Shown: positions 28,010 through 37,944, numbered from the stretch's first letter. The stretch is 64,000 nt of DNA from Saccharothrix sp. NRRL B-16348 (GCF_001280085.1 NZ_LGED01000013.1:99058-163057), one strand, 5' to 3'. Made by a program: numbers and translations. The notes: a model not told the origin generated them from the sequence alone.

Positions 28010-28663
28010 ATGGGTGGTCTGACGGCAGTGTGGTTTGTGGAGAACAACATCGTGGACGTGCCGGACGTCAGCGCGGGCTGGTACCTCGACGTGGTGCGTT
28101 TCGCGGAAAGCACGCCGGGGTGGTTCCGGTCGTTCGCCGGATTCTTCACCGAGGCCGCGATCGTGCTGCTGCTCGCCTTCATGGCGGCGTGCTGGTGGCG
28201 TGCCCGCGGCTCGTCCGCGCGCTCGATGGCGTTCGCACTCCTCGCCCCGGCCGGGGTGGCGGTCGCCTACTCGGTGAGCGAAGTGATCAAGACCGTCTAC
28301 GAGGTGGAACGACCGTGCCGCACGCTCGGTGGCGTGGTCACGATCGCGGAGTGCCCACCACCGGGTGACTGGTCGTTCCCCAGCAACCACTCGGTGATCG
28401 CCGGCGCCGCCGCGATCGGCATCCTCCTGACCTGGCGCGCACTCGGCCTGGCCGCCCTCGCACTGGCCACGGGAGCCGCCGCCTCACGCGTGTTCGTCGG
28501 CGCGCACTACCCGCACGACGCCATGGTGGGCCTCACCCTGGGTGCCCTGATCGCCGTCACCGCCATCCCCCTCCTGTCCCACCCGACCACCGCGCTCGTG
28601 GACAAGCTGCGCAGCCGAGGCGCTACGGCGATTCGTCCACGAGGTTCGCGTGGTGGGCGATGA
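28010..28663 (+). CDS. PAP2-family phosphatase (undecaprenyl-diphosphatase-like)
   Basis: A 217-residue integral membrane protein with 5-6 helices and all three PAP2 motifs: KTVYEVERPC, WSFPSNHSVIAG, and SRVFVGAHYPHDAMVG. It would hydrolyse lipid phosphates or diphosphates at the outer face of the membrane. ATG 28010 is chosen as first Met; GTG 28004 is possible and neither has a strong RBS. The 3' end overlaps the response-regulator gene by 41 bp tail to tail. Confidence 0.85.
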   Translation: MGGLTAVWFVENNIVDVPDVSAGWYLDVVRFAESTPGWFRSFAGFFTEAAIVLLLAFMAACWWRARGSSARSMAFALLAPAGVAVAYSVSEVIKTVYEVERPCRTLGGVVTIAECPPPGDWSFPSNHSVIAGAAAIGILLTWRALGLAALALATGAAASRVFVGAHYPHDAMVGLTLGALIAVTAIPLLSHPTTALVDKLRSRGATAIRPRGSRGGR

Positions 28664-29294
28664 TGGCCACTTCGACGCGGTTGCGGACGTTGAGGTGTTT
28701 GAACAGGTTGCTCGCGTAAGCCTTGACGGTTCCCTCGACCACGTGCAGGCGTGCGGCGATTTCGGCGTTGGACAGGCCCGCGCCGATCAGGCTCAGCACT
28801 TCCCGCTCGCGTTCGCTCAGTCCCGCGATCCGGTTCCGCGATTCCACGGCCTTGGTGGCGCGTGAGCCCGGGCGGGTGGCGCGGAAAGCGCTGATCACGC
28901 GTTTCGTCACGGTAGGCGAGAGGTAGGCGCCGCCCGCTTCCACGGCACGCACGGCGGCCAGCAGTTCACGCGGGTCGCCGGTCTTGAGCAGGAAGCCGCC
29001 GGCGCCCACTTCGAGCGCCTGGGCGATGTAGTGGTCGTCGGAGAACGTCGTCAGCATCAGCACACCCGTGCCGGGTGCGACCTTCAGGATCTCGCCGGTG
29101 GCCGTGATCCCGTCCGACCCGGGCATCCGGATGTCCATCAGCACGACGTCCGGTCGTCGCGCGCGCACCACCTCGACCGCTTCCGCACCGTCACCCGCCT
29201 CGCCGACCACCTCGACGCCCGGGTCGCTGTCCAGGATGGCGCGGACGCCGGCCCGGACCAGCGTCTCGTCGTCGACCAGCACGATCCTGATCAC
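28623..29294 (-). CDS. LuxR/NarL-family response regulator
   Basis: A 223-residue regulator. The receiver domain has IRIVLVDDETLVRAGV, the phospho-acceptor Asp in VVLMDIRMPGSDG, and the conserved Thr and Lys (VLMLTTF, GFLLKTGD). The NarL/LuxR HTH is at the C-terminus (GLSEREREVLSLIGAGLSNAEIAARLHVVEGTVKAYASNLFKHL). GTG 29294 follows GGGGGA. It lies 20 bp downstream of the sensor kinase gene and is co-transcribed with it. Target genes unknown. Confidence 0.93.
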   Translation of the reverse strand: MIRIVLVDDETLVRAGVRAILDSDPGVEVVGEAGDGAEAVEVVRARRPDVVLMDIRMPGSDGITATGEILKVAPGTGVLMLTTFSDDHYIAQALEVGAGGFLLKTGDPRELLAAVRAVEAGGAYLSPTVTKRVISAFRATRPGSRATKAVESRNRIAGLSEREREVLSLIGAGLSNAEIAARLHVVEGTVKAYASNLFKHLNVRNRVEVAIIAHHANLVDESP

Positions 29295-29314
29295 CTGGGA
29301 TCCCCCTCCGGCAC

Positions 29315-30883
29315 TCACTTCCCCGCATCCTCCCCCGTGCGCACCAGCACGTCCTTGCCCACCAACCGGTCGTCGCGGAAGCACAAGCGGTACACGTCGA
29401 AGACCTCCGGCAGGAACCCCGCGTCCGACCGGTAGTACTCGCAGGTGGAGCTCGGCGGTGACGGTGGTTCGGGGCCGAAACCGCGTTCGGGCACCTGCCG
29501 ATCGGGGATCACGTCCGCGATGGTCGACCGCGCGGCTCCCACCTCCAGTCGCTGGAACGACTCCGGCCGCAGCATCGAGTGGAACGTGTCGTAGGCGTAG
29601 ACGCCCATCAGCACGACCACGAGCACCGCACCGAGCGCCACGGGCGTCAGCACCGCCGCCACCAGACGTCTGCGGACGCCGTCCCGCGCGCGGTCGAGTT
29701 CGGCGGCGACGGCGGACGTTCCGTCCGGCTCATCCGGCTCGACGGCGAGCGCGCCGTCCGCTCGTGGCAGCCGCACCACCACCTGGTAACCACCCTCGTG
29801 CGGCCCGGCGCGCAGCGTGCCGCCGACCAGCCTGACCCGTTCCCGCAGTCCGACCAGCCCCCGGCCACCGCGTGAGTCGGGCCCGGGCTCGGCCGGCGGG
29901 CCGTTGGTCACGACGACCCGCGTCTCGTCGTCCAGACCGTGCAGCCGCACGGACACCCGGGCGCCCGGCGCGTGCTTGGTCGCGTTGGTGATCGCCTCCT
30001 GCACCGTCCGGTACGCGGCCCGGTACCGCATGGGCTCCACGGCCTCGACGTCACCGGTCACCTCCAACTCCACCGTCACGCCCGCGGCCACGGCCCGCGC
30101 GACCAGGTCGCCGATCCGCTCGCCGCCGGCGGCCATCGGCGCCGGGTCGTCCTCGTCCCGCAGCACGTCGATGATGTCGCGCATCCGCTCGGTCGCCATC
30201 GCGATGCTCTCGCGCACCGCGGTCGCCGTGGCCCGGTGCCGCTCGTCCAGGTCGGCGGCGACCTCCAGCGAACCCGCCGTGAGCGCGGCCAGGCTGAGCT
30301 GGTGCCCCAGCGAGTCGTGCATGTCGTTGGCGATGCGGGCCCGTTCGCGCAACCGCGCCTGCTCGGCCACGATCCGCTGCCGTTCCTCCAGCTGCGCGGC
30401 CCGCTCCCAGCCCGACTCGACCAGCGCCACCTGCTGCCGCCGGTACCGGCCGACCAGCCACGGGAACACGCCGAACACGACCAGCCCGCCGACGCGCACC
30501 AGCCACATGTACACGTCGGCCGACAACGCCAACACCGCCGCCGAGCCGAGCACGACCACCACGGGGAACACCGCCGCCGACGCCCGTCCGCCCGGCAGCC
30601 TGCGCCCGGCCAGGTAGCCGGTCGCGAGCACGGCGGGCAGGTACCGCCACTCGACGACCGCCGCCACCGCCGCGACGACCAGCGCCACGAGCGGCAGCCG
30701 TCTGGAGAGCAGGACCACGAGCGCGGTCGCCACGACCCCGATCGCCAACGTCGGCACGTCGAGGTCGACCAAGAACGGGACCGCCAGCACCAGCCACAGG
30801 CCCGTGTCGACCAGGAACCGGCGTACGGTGACCGGGCCGGCGGGCAGGGGCGTGACGATCGTCCGCGGCGCCGGTTCCCTCAC
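29315..30883 (-). CDS. NarL-type sensor histidine kinase with unusual C-terminal extension
   Basis: About 522 residues (GTG 30883 chosen; TTG 30901 adds six residues, neither has a clear RBS). Five or six N-terminal helices, then a HisKA_3 dimerisation helix with phospho-acceptor His189 (RARIANDMHDSLGHQLS), and an HATPase (NATKHAPGA, GGRGLVGLRERV). Unlike standard kinases, ~130 residues follow the ATPase: another transmembrane helix (VLTPVALGAVLVVVLMGVYA) and an exported domain with two Cys (STCEYYRSD, YRLCFRDDRLVGK). This tail may be a second sensor. It is divergent from the NACHT-HEAT gene. Confidence 0.9.
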   Translation of the reverse strand: MREPAPRTIVTPLPAGPVTVRRFLVDTGLWLVLAVPFLVDLDVPTLAIGVVATALVVLLSRRLPLVALVVAAVAAVVEWRYLPAVLATGYLAGRRLPGGRASAAVFPVVVVLGSAAVLALSADVYMWLVRVGGLVVFGVFPWLVGRYRRQQVALVESGWERAAQLEERQRIVAEQARLRERARIANDMHDSLGHQLSLAALTAGSLEVAADLDERHRATATAVRESIAMATERMRDIIDVLRDEDDPAPMAAGGERIGDLVARAVAAGVTVELEVTGDVEAVEPMRYRAAYRTVQEAITNATKHAPGARVSVRLHGLDDETRVVVTNGPPAEPGPDSRGGRGLVGLRERVRLVGGTLRAGPHEGGYQVVVRLPRADGALAVEPDEPDGTSAVAAELDRARDGVRRRLVAAVLTPVALGAVLVVVLMGVYAYDTFHSMLRPESFQRLEVGAARSTIADVIPDRQVPERGFGPEPPSPPSSTCEYYRSDAGFLPEVFDVYRLCFRDDRLVGKDVLVRTGEDAGK

Positions 30884-31030
30884 GAGGCCCAGGTTACGCA
30901 AGGCCGACCGTCACCCGGTGTCCACAGTCGACCGCACGCGAGAAGTGCGGTGCGAAGTGTGCCGAGCGGAGCCGAACGGTCCGGTAGCGTGGTCATCCAC
31001 TCGCTTCGGGCACGTCGGACGGGGAGCTGC

Positions 31031-34000
31031 GTGGTGCGACAGGACGACCAGCCGGTGACCTCCAACCACGTCGGCGGGAACGTCCTCGGGCCGAGCGTGC
31101 AGGCCGGCGTGATCGCGGGCGACGTCCACATCCACCTGGGCACGCCGCCGGACGCCGCGCCGGGTGAGCTGCCGGTCGGCGTGCTGTCGCTGATGCGGGC
31201 CCAGGTGCGGGCGGCGCACGAGCTGCCGTACCGGTTGCCGGGCGCGCGGCGGCCGTCGCTGGCCACGGTGTACGTGCGGCAGGACTTGAGCACCGGCACG
31301 GAGGAGCCGCACGCCGAGGCGTCCCGACCGACCCCGATCCTCGACGGTCACGGTCGGCTGGTGGAGGTGCCGCGCCCGCCGACGCCGCGAGTGGCCGTGC
31401 GGCCTCCCGCGCGGGCCGTGGAAGAGGCGTTGGACGGTGACGAGCACCTGCTGATCACGGGCGGGGCCGGGCAGGGCAAGTCGACGCTGTCGCTGCGGTT
31501 GGCCGCCGACCTCGCCGCCGGGTGGTGCGGTGAGTCGGGTGGCGTGCCGATGAGCGAGCCGGTGGTGCCGTTGCGGCTGACCGCCCGTGAGTTGGCGGCC
31601 AGGCTGGACCTGCCGTTCTCGCAGGCGTTGGCGGACAGCGCGCAGGCCGAGTACGGGGCGTTGCTGCGCGGGCCGATCGGCGCGGACGTGCTGGGCGAGC
31701 GGGTGGCGGGTCGGCGGTGGCTGTTGCTGGTGGACGCGTTGGACGAGGTCGCGGCGGGCGCCGATCGGGACCGGTTGGCGTCGGTGCTGGGCGCGTGGGC
31801 CAAGGACGGGCCGTACCGGATCGTGGTGACGACCCGGCCGGTGGAGGGCGCGGCGTTGGCGCCGCTGTACCGGATCGGGGCGGCGCGGTACGAGCTGCTG
31901 CCGTTCGACGGCGAGGCGCTGCGGTCGTTCGCGCGCAACTGGTTCGCCGAGGAGGGCGAGGAGACCGCGGACCGGTTCCTGCGCCAGATCCGCGAGGCGC
32001 ACCTGGACGAGCTGGTCCGCGTGCCGCTGCTGGCGACCATCGCCGCGATCGTGTTCGCCGGGCAGGGCGACCGGCCGTTGCCGGACAACCAGTACGAGCT
32101 GTACGAGGCGTACCTGGCGTTCCTGCGGTCCGCCCGCACGTCGACCGGCCCGTTCGAGGCGTTCCGCGACGACCTGCTGGAACACCTGGGGCGCACGCGT
32201 TCGGAGACCGACACGTCGCTGGTGTCGGCGGCCCGGTCGTGGGTGGTCGACCACGTGCCGCCGGGCTCGCTGCCCGTCGACTGGCGCGAGGTGCTGACGA
32301 CGTTCCTGGTCTCGGTGGGTCCGCTGGTGATCCGGGGTGACGACCTGCGGTTCCTGCACCACAGCTTCGCCGAGCACCTGGCCGCGACCTCGCTGGCCCG
32401 CGAGTTCCCCGCGCGGTTCACGCCGGAGCACGACGGTTTCGTGCGCACCGTCCACGCCGCCAGGCCGAAGGAACGCGGCCGGTTCGCCCGTTCGGTGCTG
32501 CTGCACTACACCCGCCTGCGGCCGACCGAGGCCGACCCGCTGGTCCGGTGGCTGCACGAGGGCGACTCCGAAACCCACCTCCTGGCCGCCCGACTGCTCG
32601 CCAAGCGGGTGCCGGCGAGCCGCGAGGTGGTGGACGCGTTCCTGGCCACGGTGTGGGGCTGGGCGATGACCACGCAGTACCCCGGCTCCGACATCCTCGC
32701 CCAGACGAGCCGGGCGACCCACCACCCGGGGTTGGCGCACTGGCTGGTCGCGCTCATGCGCACCGCCAACGCGCCCGCCGACTCGCGGACCGAGGCGGCG
32801 TCCGCGCTGGCGACACGGCTGCGCGGCGGGCACGAGACGGAGGCTCTCGGCTACCTGACCGCGTTGGTGGACTCCTCGTCGGCGTCGGTGTCCGAGCGCT
32901 TGGCGGCCGGTGAGGCGTTGGCGGAGTGCGGCTCGGGTGAACGTGAGGCCTCCGCGCGCGGCCTGCGTGCCGTTCTGTCCAACCTGTTGGCGTCCGGGTA
33001 CGCGTGCCGCACGGCGGCTGTCGTGCTGGCCACGTTCGGGCCGGATGATCGGGCGTTCGCCGTTGAAGCGCTGATGGCGTTGACCTCCAGCGACGAGACG
33101 CCGACGGACGACCTGGTGGAAGCCGCGACCGGGTTGATCGAGATCGGTGCGGAGTTCTACGAGCACGGAGCCGAGGTGTTCCGGGCGGTGCTGCGCGACC
33201 CGGTCGACAGCACGACCGGCCGCCGTGACGCCGCACTGGGCTTGGCGTCCTTGGGCCCGGACCTCGCCGCCGAAGCCGCCGAAACCCTCACCTCGCTGCT
33301 CACCGACCGCCGCCGTTCGTCCGGTGACCGGGTGCGGATGGCCCAGACGCTCGGCGAACTCGGACCACAACACCGCACCGCGGCGGCCGGTCACCTGGTG
33401 GCGATGCTGGCCGAGCCGGGTCTCGAAGTCGCCTACCGGATGCACTGCGCCGCAGTGCTGGGCGAGTTCGGGCCGGAGGCCGCCGGGATCGCGGCCACGC
33501 ACCTGCGGCAGGTGATCGCGGACCGCCACTCGACGGCGAACAACGCCCTGTGGGCCGCCAAGTACCTGGCCGACCTCGGCCCGGAGCACCGCCCGGAGGC
33601 CGCTCACGAACTGTGGCGGGTGGCCACCGACCCCGACGGCACCGGGTTGGACCGCGCCGTGGCGCTGGCGCACCTCGCAGATCTGGGCGAACCGCACCGC
33701 GAGAAGGCGGTGGCGCTGCTGCGCGAGCGACTCACCGATCCGTGCCTGTCACCGCAGGACCGGTGCGATGCCGCCGAACGGCTCGTGCGATCGGGACCGC
33801 AGTTCCACGACGAGGCGAAGGCCGTCCTGCTGTCACTCGCCCGGAGGCAGTCCGACACGGGGGTGGCTGTGCGCGCGTGGCGCGCCCTGCTCGACCTCGA
33901 CACGGCGTGCCACGACGAGGCGCTGGACGCGTTGCTGAACTCCATGCGGTCCGTCGACCAACACCTCACCAGCGTGTTCAGCAGTGCCGGGCGGTACGCG

Positions 34001-36181
34001 ACTTCGGACGCGGACCACCACCGAATCGCCCAAGCGCTGCTGCCCGTACTGACCTCCGTGCGGCACAGCTACCGGGCACGGTTCGCCGCCGCGGAGGGCT
34101 TGGCCCAGCTCGGCCGGCCGTTCCACCGCGCCGTCGTGGAAAGCCTGTGCGACCTGGCGCGCTCGGCCACCGTCGCGGAGTTCGACTTCCCGTACGTGGT
34201 CATGGTGTGCCTGAACTTCGGCGTCGGCCATCGAGCGGCGCTGGCACGCGTGCTGCGGGAGGTGTTGTCCCGGGAACACCGGTCGGCGGGCCGCATCTCG
34301 CGTGTGGTGCAAGCCCTCGACCGGCTCGGAGTCGGTGGCGGGGAGGACGTCGTGGCGGCTCTCAGGTCCGTGGTCTTCTGCGGCACGGCCGAGTCACGCC
34401 TCCGCGGCAAGGCTGCCGTCATGCTGGCCCGCCTCTCCGCCGACGACCGGGCGCGCATCGTCGTGGAGCTGCCGCCGGCACTCGACGCGGTGCTGACGCT
34501 CGCCGGCGATGGAGTCGACGTCCTGCCACGGCTTCTGGCAGTTGTGGCGGACCGCGATCGGCTCGGCCGTGAGCGTGAGACAGCCGCCGCCTTGGTGCAC
34601 GATCTCGCGCCGGCCGAACGGGGCCGCGCGCTCGACGTGCTCCGGAGTCGGGCGGACGACGCGTTCCTCAGTGTCGTGGCGCGCGGCGACGCGTACCGGG
34701 CCTTGGCCGAACGTGACCGCGAGGTCGTGGACGCCGCCATCGCGTTCCACCGGGGCGTGGTCGAATCCGACGAGGAAGCGTTCACGCGACGGCATGCCGC
34801 TGCCCACGGGCTTGCCAAGTTCGACCGACGCTTCACCCGCACGGCACTCGCCTTCCTACGACGGTGCGGCACCGACCCGGCCGCTACGGCGGAGGAACGC
34901 GCCTACAGCGTGAAATGGCTGATGGGGGTCAAGCCGTCTGCGGGGGAAGGGGTCTTCCACCATGTGGATTCGCTGATCCGGCAGCACAGGCCAAGCTCCA
35001 GCCGGCAACTGGTGTCCCGGCTGCCGAGGCGCGAGCGGACGGCGATGGAACGCGTCCTGCTCGCCGATCGATCCCTGCCACTGGAGCTGCGCGTGCCCGT
35101 GGCAGACGGCTGGGACGACCTCCCGCTGTCCGCCGAGGCGGAGGCCGAGGTCAGGGACGCGCTCACCGCGCCAGAGTCGTCGTCCAGGCAACGGGTCGTG
35201 GCGGCGGTGGCGTTGGCCGTGCTGTCGACCGAGTTGGTGCCCGAGGCGATGCGGGCGCTGGAGGCCATGCCGTCGTCCCGCGCACGGAGGGCGTCAGCCG
35301 AGTTGACGCCCGCGTCGTGGGGTCGGGTGTTGAACGAGGCACTGAATACCGTGGCCGACACCGCCCTCCCGACCCGGGAACGCGTGCAAGCGGCGAGGCT
35401 CGTCTCCGAGATCACCACGACGCTGCCGGACCCGGTGGCGGAGTTCCTGCGCACGGTGATCCGCGAACCGCGCACGTCGGAACGGGACCGGCTGGAGTTC
35501 CGGTACGCGTTGCGTGAGCACGACGGCCTCGATCCCGTGCGCGCGATGCGGGACGACCGGCGGTTGTCCCCCGCGATCCGGCTGCTGGCGGCCGTCAAGC
35601 TGGTCCCGTACGACGTTGACGACCGCGCCGCAGCCGCCCGGATTTTGCACGCGATCGCGACCGATCCGGCGGTGCGGCCGGTGCTGCGGCGGCGGGCGGG
35701 CTACGAATTGGCGCAGCTCGGGACGGCGGGACGTGAGCACGCCACCGAGGTGCTGCGGTCGCTCATGGCCGACGAGACCGTGCCGACGACGGTGCGAATC
35801 CGGTCGGCGTACACGCTCATCGAGAACGCGCCTGCGGCGAGGCGTGCGGCGATGGCGACACTGCGCGGCCTGTCCGAGACGCCGAACCCGTTGCTCCGCC
35901 GGAAAGTACTGAAAGCGATCGGGCTGCTGGAAACCACCGAAGCGGCACTCGAACTCGTCGCCATCGCACGGGACGCAAAGATTCCGGCAGTGGCGCGGAC
36001 ACGGTGTGCGGAAGCGGCGGTCGAGTTGTCGTCGGACGTCCGGGAGAAGGCGGCGGTGGCGGTGCGGGCGGTGGCGGTGGACGAGTCCGTGCCACGGCAC
36101 GTTCGCCGGCGCGCGGCCGCGAACCTCGCCCGGTGGAGTGAGCTGTGCCGGGAAGAGGCCCGGTCACTCCTCGCGAGGTAG
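31031..36181 (+). CDS. Giant NACHT-type STAND ATPase with HEAT-repeat array
   Basis: A 1716-residue protein; GTG 31031 follows GGGGAG. Residues ~13-40 carry a Gly/Val/His tag (NHVGGNVLGPSVQAG then AGDVHIHLG) of a kind repeated at the N-termini of actinobacterial STAND proteins. The NACHT ATPase has Walker A GGAGQGKST near residue 145, Walker B WLLLVDALDEV near 232 and RIVVTTRPVEG. After ~residue 480 the protein consists of more than 25 HEAT-like helical repeats (e.g. RDAALGLASLGPDLAAEAAETL, AVALAHLADLGEPHREKAVALL), a ~1200-residue sensor solenoid. Bacterial NACHT proteins with repeat sensors include antiphage systems. Which effector it drives is unclear, since no nuclease or toxin domain is visible, so output may come through the N-terminal tag. 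Confidence 0.85.
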   Translation: MVRQDDQPVTSNHVGGNVLGPSVQAGVIAGDVHIHLGTPPDAAPGELPVGVLSLMRAQVRAAHELPYRLPGARRPSLATVYVRQDLSTGTEEPHAEASRPTPILDGHGRLVEVPRPPTPRVAVRPPARAVEEALDGDEHLLITGGAGQGKSTLSLRLAADLAAGWCGESGGVPMSEPVVPLRLTARELAARLDLPFSQALADSAQAEYGALLRGPIGADVLGERVAGRRWLLLVDALDEVAAGADRDRLASVLGAWAKDGPYRIVVTTRPVEGAALAPLYRIGAARYELLPFDGEALRSFARNWFAEEGEETADRFLRQIREAHLDELVRVPLLATIAAIVFAGQGDRPLPDNQYELYEAYLAFLRSARTSTGPFEAFRDDLLEHLGRTRSETDTSLVSAARSWVVDHVPPGSLPVDWREVLTTFLVSVGPLVIRGDDLRFLHHSFAEHLAATSLAREFPARFTPEHDGFVRTVHAARPKERGRFARSVLLHYTRLRPTEADPLVRWLHEGDSETHLLAARLLAKRVPASREVVDAFLATVWGWAMTTQYPGSDILAQTSRATHHPGLAHWLVALMRTANAPADSRTEAASALATRLRGGHETEALGYLTALVDSSSASVSERLAAGEALAECGSGEREASARGLRAVLSNLLASGYACRTAAVVLATFGPDDRAFAVEALMALTSSDETPTDDLVEAATGLIEIGAEFYEHGAEVFRAVLRDPVDSTTGRRDAALGLASLGPDLAAEAAETLTSLLTDRRRSSGDRVRMAQTLGELGPQHRTAAAGHLVAMLAEPGLEVAYRMHCAAVLGEFGPEAAGIAATHLRQVIADRHSTANNALWAAKYLADLGPEHRPEAAHELWRVATDPDGTGLDRAVALAHLADLGEPHREKAVALLRERLTDPCLSPQDRCDAAERLVRSGPQFHDEAKAVLLSLARRQSDTGVAVRAWRALLDLDTACHDEALDALLNSMRSVDQHLTSVFSSAGRYATSDADHHRIAQALLPVLTSVRHSYRARFAAAEGLAQLGRPFHRAVVESLCDLARSATVAEFDFPYVVMVCLNFGVGHRAALARVLREVLSREHRSAGRISRVVQALDRLGVGGGEDVVAALRSVVFCGTAESRLRGKAAVMLARLSADDRARIVVELPPALDAVLTLAGDGVDVLPRLLAVVADRDRLGRERETAAALVHDLAPAERGRALDVLRSRADDAFLSVVARGDAYRALAERDREVVDAAIAFHRGVVESDEEAFTRRHAAAHGLAKFDRRFTRTALAFLRRCGTDPAATAEERAYSVKWLMGVKPSAGEGVFHHVDSLIRQHRPSSSRQLVSRLPRRERTAMERVLLADRSLPLELRVPVADGWDDLPLSAEAEAEVRDALTAPESSSRQRVVAAVALAVLSTELVPEAMRALEAMPSSRARRASAELTPASWGRVLNEALNTVADTALPTRERVQAARLVSEITTTLPDPVAEFLRTVIREPRTSERDRLEFRYALREHDGLDPVRAMRDDRRLSPAIRLLAAVKLVPYDVDDRAAAARILHAIATDPAVRPVLRRRAGYELAQLGTAGREHATEVLRSLMADETVPTTVRIRSAYTLIENAPAARRAAMATLRGLSETPNPLLRRKVLKAIGLLETTEAALELVAIARDAKIPAVARTRCAEAAVELSSDVREKAAVAVRAVAVDESVPRHVRRRAAANLARWSELCREEARSLLAR

Positions 36182-36212
36182 CCTCGTGGTCGGCACAGTG
36201 AACGGAGTGGGG

Positions 36213-36494
36213 ATGATGAGCGGGGACCAGGAACCGGTGATCGACGCCGAGATCGTGGAGTACGAGGCGGCCCCGGTCGTGGTGCCGCCCGCCGACTACA
36301 CCGAGGACGGCGTGCCCACGTTCGAGCACGTCCGCGATCGGATCGAGAACCGGTTCGCCACCGGTATCGGCGCGGAGGAACTCGCCGAGGCCACGCCGGA
36401 GGCGAAGGCGGTCGAGGACCAGTTCGAGGCACGCCGACAGGCCGGGCTCGACAAACTCGAAGAAATCCGCCGCTCTATGCGCGGAGACTCCTGA
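36213..36494 (+). CDS. Small acidic protein of unknown function
   Basis: A 93-residue soluble protein (ATG 36213; ATG 36216 also possible; GGAG upstream). Acidic N-terminus (QEPVIDAEIVEYEAAPVVVPP), then helical segments (FEHVRDRIENRFATGIGAEEL, EAKAVEDQFEARRQAGLDKLEEIRRSM). Possibly a coiled-coil partner of the upstream NACHT-HEAT protein, which ends 31 nt before it. That is inference from proximity. No family recognised. Confidence 0.6.
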   Translation: MMSGDQEPVIDAEIVEYEAAPVVVPPADYTEDGVPTFEHVRDRIENRFATGIGAEELAEATPEAKAVEDQFEARRQAGLDKLEEIRRSMRGDS

Positions 36495-36600
36495 CCGGTA
36501 TTCCCGCGCGCCGGATAGAACAACCGGTTACCGGCTGGAACCTGACCACGGCGGCGGCCCGGGACGCCGCGCTCCAGGCGGTCGGGTTCTGCGGCACGGG

Positions 36601-37944
36601 TCAGCAGGTCACGTCGCGGGCGGGTGCGGTGGCGAGCAGGTAGGAGTCCGCGGCGGTCCGGGTGCACGCGTTGGCGTGGTAGACGCCGTGGCCCGGACCG
36701 TCGAACGTGACCAGGTGCGAGCCCTTCGCCTGCCGGTGCACGGTCTGCGCCCACCGGTAGGGCGTGGCCACGTCGTAGCGACTGGTCAGCACGAGCAGCG
36801 GCGGCGCCTGGTCGACGTCGAGGCGGTGCGGCGGGTTGGCCGGGCGGTCGGTGAACCCGATGCACGTCGCGGCTTCCTGGTGCCCGAGGAACGTGCCGCG
36901 CAGGGTGGGCGACGCGCGCAGCTCGGCCTCCCGCGACGCCCGGTACTCGGCGAAGTCCGCGAACCGCAACGCGAAGTCCTGGCACACGACGGCGTAGCGC
37001 AGGGAGTCGTAGTTCGGCTCGAACGCCAGGCGCGCGCCGCCGACGTCCGCGATGAGCGACGCCAAGCCGTCCCAGTCGCCGCCGCGGAGGTCGTAGTACG
37101 CCGACACGATCAGGTTCTCCCGCCCCCAGCCGATCTCGTCGGCCTTGACCAGGGCGTGCTCCCAGGCCGCGCGGACGTCCTGGCCGTGCAGCGCGCACGT
37201 GGCGTTGTCCGCGCACCACGCGACGAACACGCCGAACGCCTCCTCCACGGCCCGCGCCCGGTCCAGCAGCAGCCGGGGCAGCTCGGCGCTGTGGTCGATC
37301 ACGCCGTCCAGCACCATGGCGCGCACGCGTGAGCCGAACAGCTCCGCGTACTGCTGGCCGAGCAGCGTGCCGTAGGAGATGCCGTAGAAGCTGATCCGCT
37401 TCTCGCCCAACGCCTTGCGCACCGCCTCCAGGTCCCGCGCCGACCGGGCCGTGTCCACGTGGTCGAACACCGGGTGGCGGGCACGGCAGTCGTCGCGCAC
37501 CGCGACGTTGTGCGCGGCCAGCGCGGCGAACGCGGCCTCGTCCGCCGGGTCGTCGCCGGGGTTGCGCGCCATCAGCTCGTCCGAGCAGCGGATCGCCGAG
37601 CTGTTGTTCGTGCCCAGCTGGTCGAAGCCGACGACGTCGAACCTGGCCCGCACGTCGGCGCTCAGGTACGGGGCGCGGGCGAACTCCGCGGCGGACCCGC
37701 CGGGACCGCCCGCGTCCACGAACACCACGCCGATCCGACGGGCCGGGTCGGTGGCGCGGACCCGTGAGACAGCCAAGTCCGTCCGCGGGCCGCGCGGGTC
37801 GGACCAGTCCAGCGGAACGGACACCGTGCCGCACTCGGCCGCGGGCTGGTCCGGGCAGGGCTGCCAGGCGATCGTCGCCGCCTCGGCCTCGGGTGCGACC
37901 ACGAGCAGGCTCGCGGCCAGCGCGGTGACGAGCAACGTCCGCAT
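36601..37944 (-). CDS. Secreted alpha/beta-hydrolase, tripeptidyl aminopeptidase-like
   Basis: A 447-residue exported hydrolase. ATG 37944 follows GGGGGA; a signal peptide is present (MRTLLVTALAASLLVVAPEA-EAATIAW). Fold signatures: oxyanion region VVFVDAGGPGGS, nucleophile elbow ISFYGISYGTLLG (Ser), Asp in TSRYDVATPY, and His in DGPGHGVY. Cysteine positions (CPDQPAAECGTVSVPLDW, IRCSD, ATCIG, NACT) match the secreted SCO-type tripeptidyl-aminopeptidase/proteinase family of actinomycetes. Extracellular peptide degradation is the likely role. Confidence 0.9.
   Translation of the reverse strand: MRTLLVTALAASLLVVAPEAEAATIAWQPCPDQPAAECGTVSVPLDWSDPRGPRTDLAVSRVRATDPARRIGVVFVDAGGPGGSAAEFARAPYLSADVRARFDVVGFDQLGTNNSSAIRCSDELMARNPGDDPADEAAFAALAAHNVAVRDDCRARHPVFDHVDTARSARDLEAVRKALGEKRISFYGISYGTLLGQQYAELFGSRVRAMVLDGVIDHSAELPRLLLDRARAVEEAFGVFVAWCADNATCALHGQDVRAAWEHALVKADEIGWGRENLIVSAYYDLRGGDWDGLASLIADVGGARLAFEPNYDSLRYAVVCQDFALRFADFAEYRASREAELRASPTLRGTFLGHQEAATCIGFTDRPANPPHRLDVDQAPPLLVLTSRYDVATPYRWAQTVHRQAKGSHLVTFDGPGHGVYHANACTRTAADSYLLATAPARDVTC

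Noticed and set aside
30902..31030. Start of the NACHT-HEAT protein far upstream (frame open to ~29939)
   Set aside because: The upstream frame runs antisense through the histidine kinase; GTG 31031 with GGGGAG and the conserved tag right after it marks the start.
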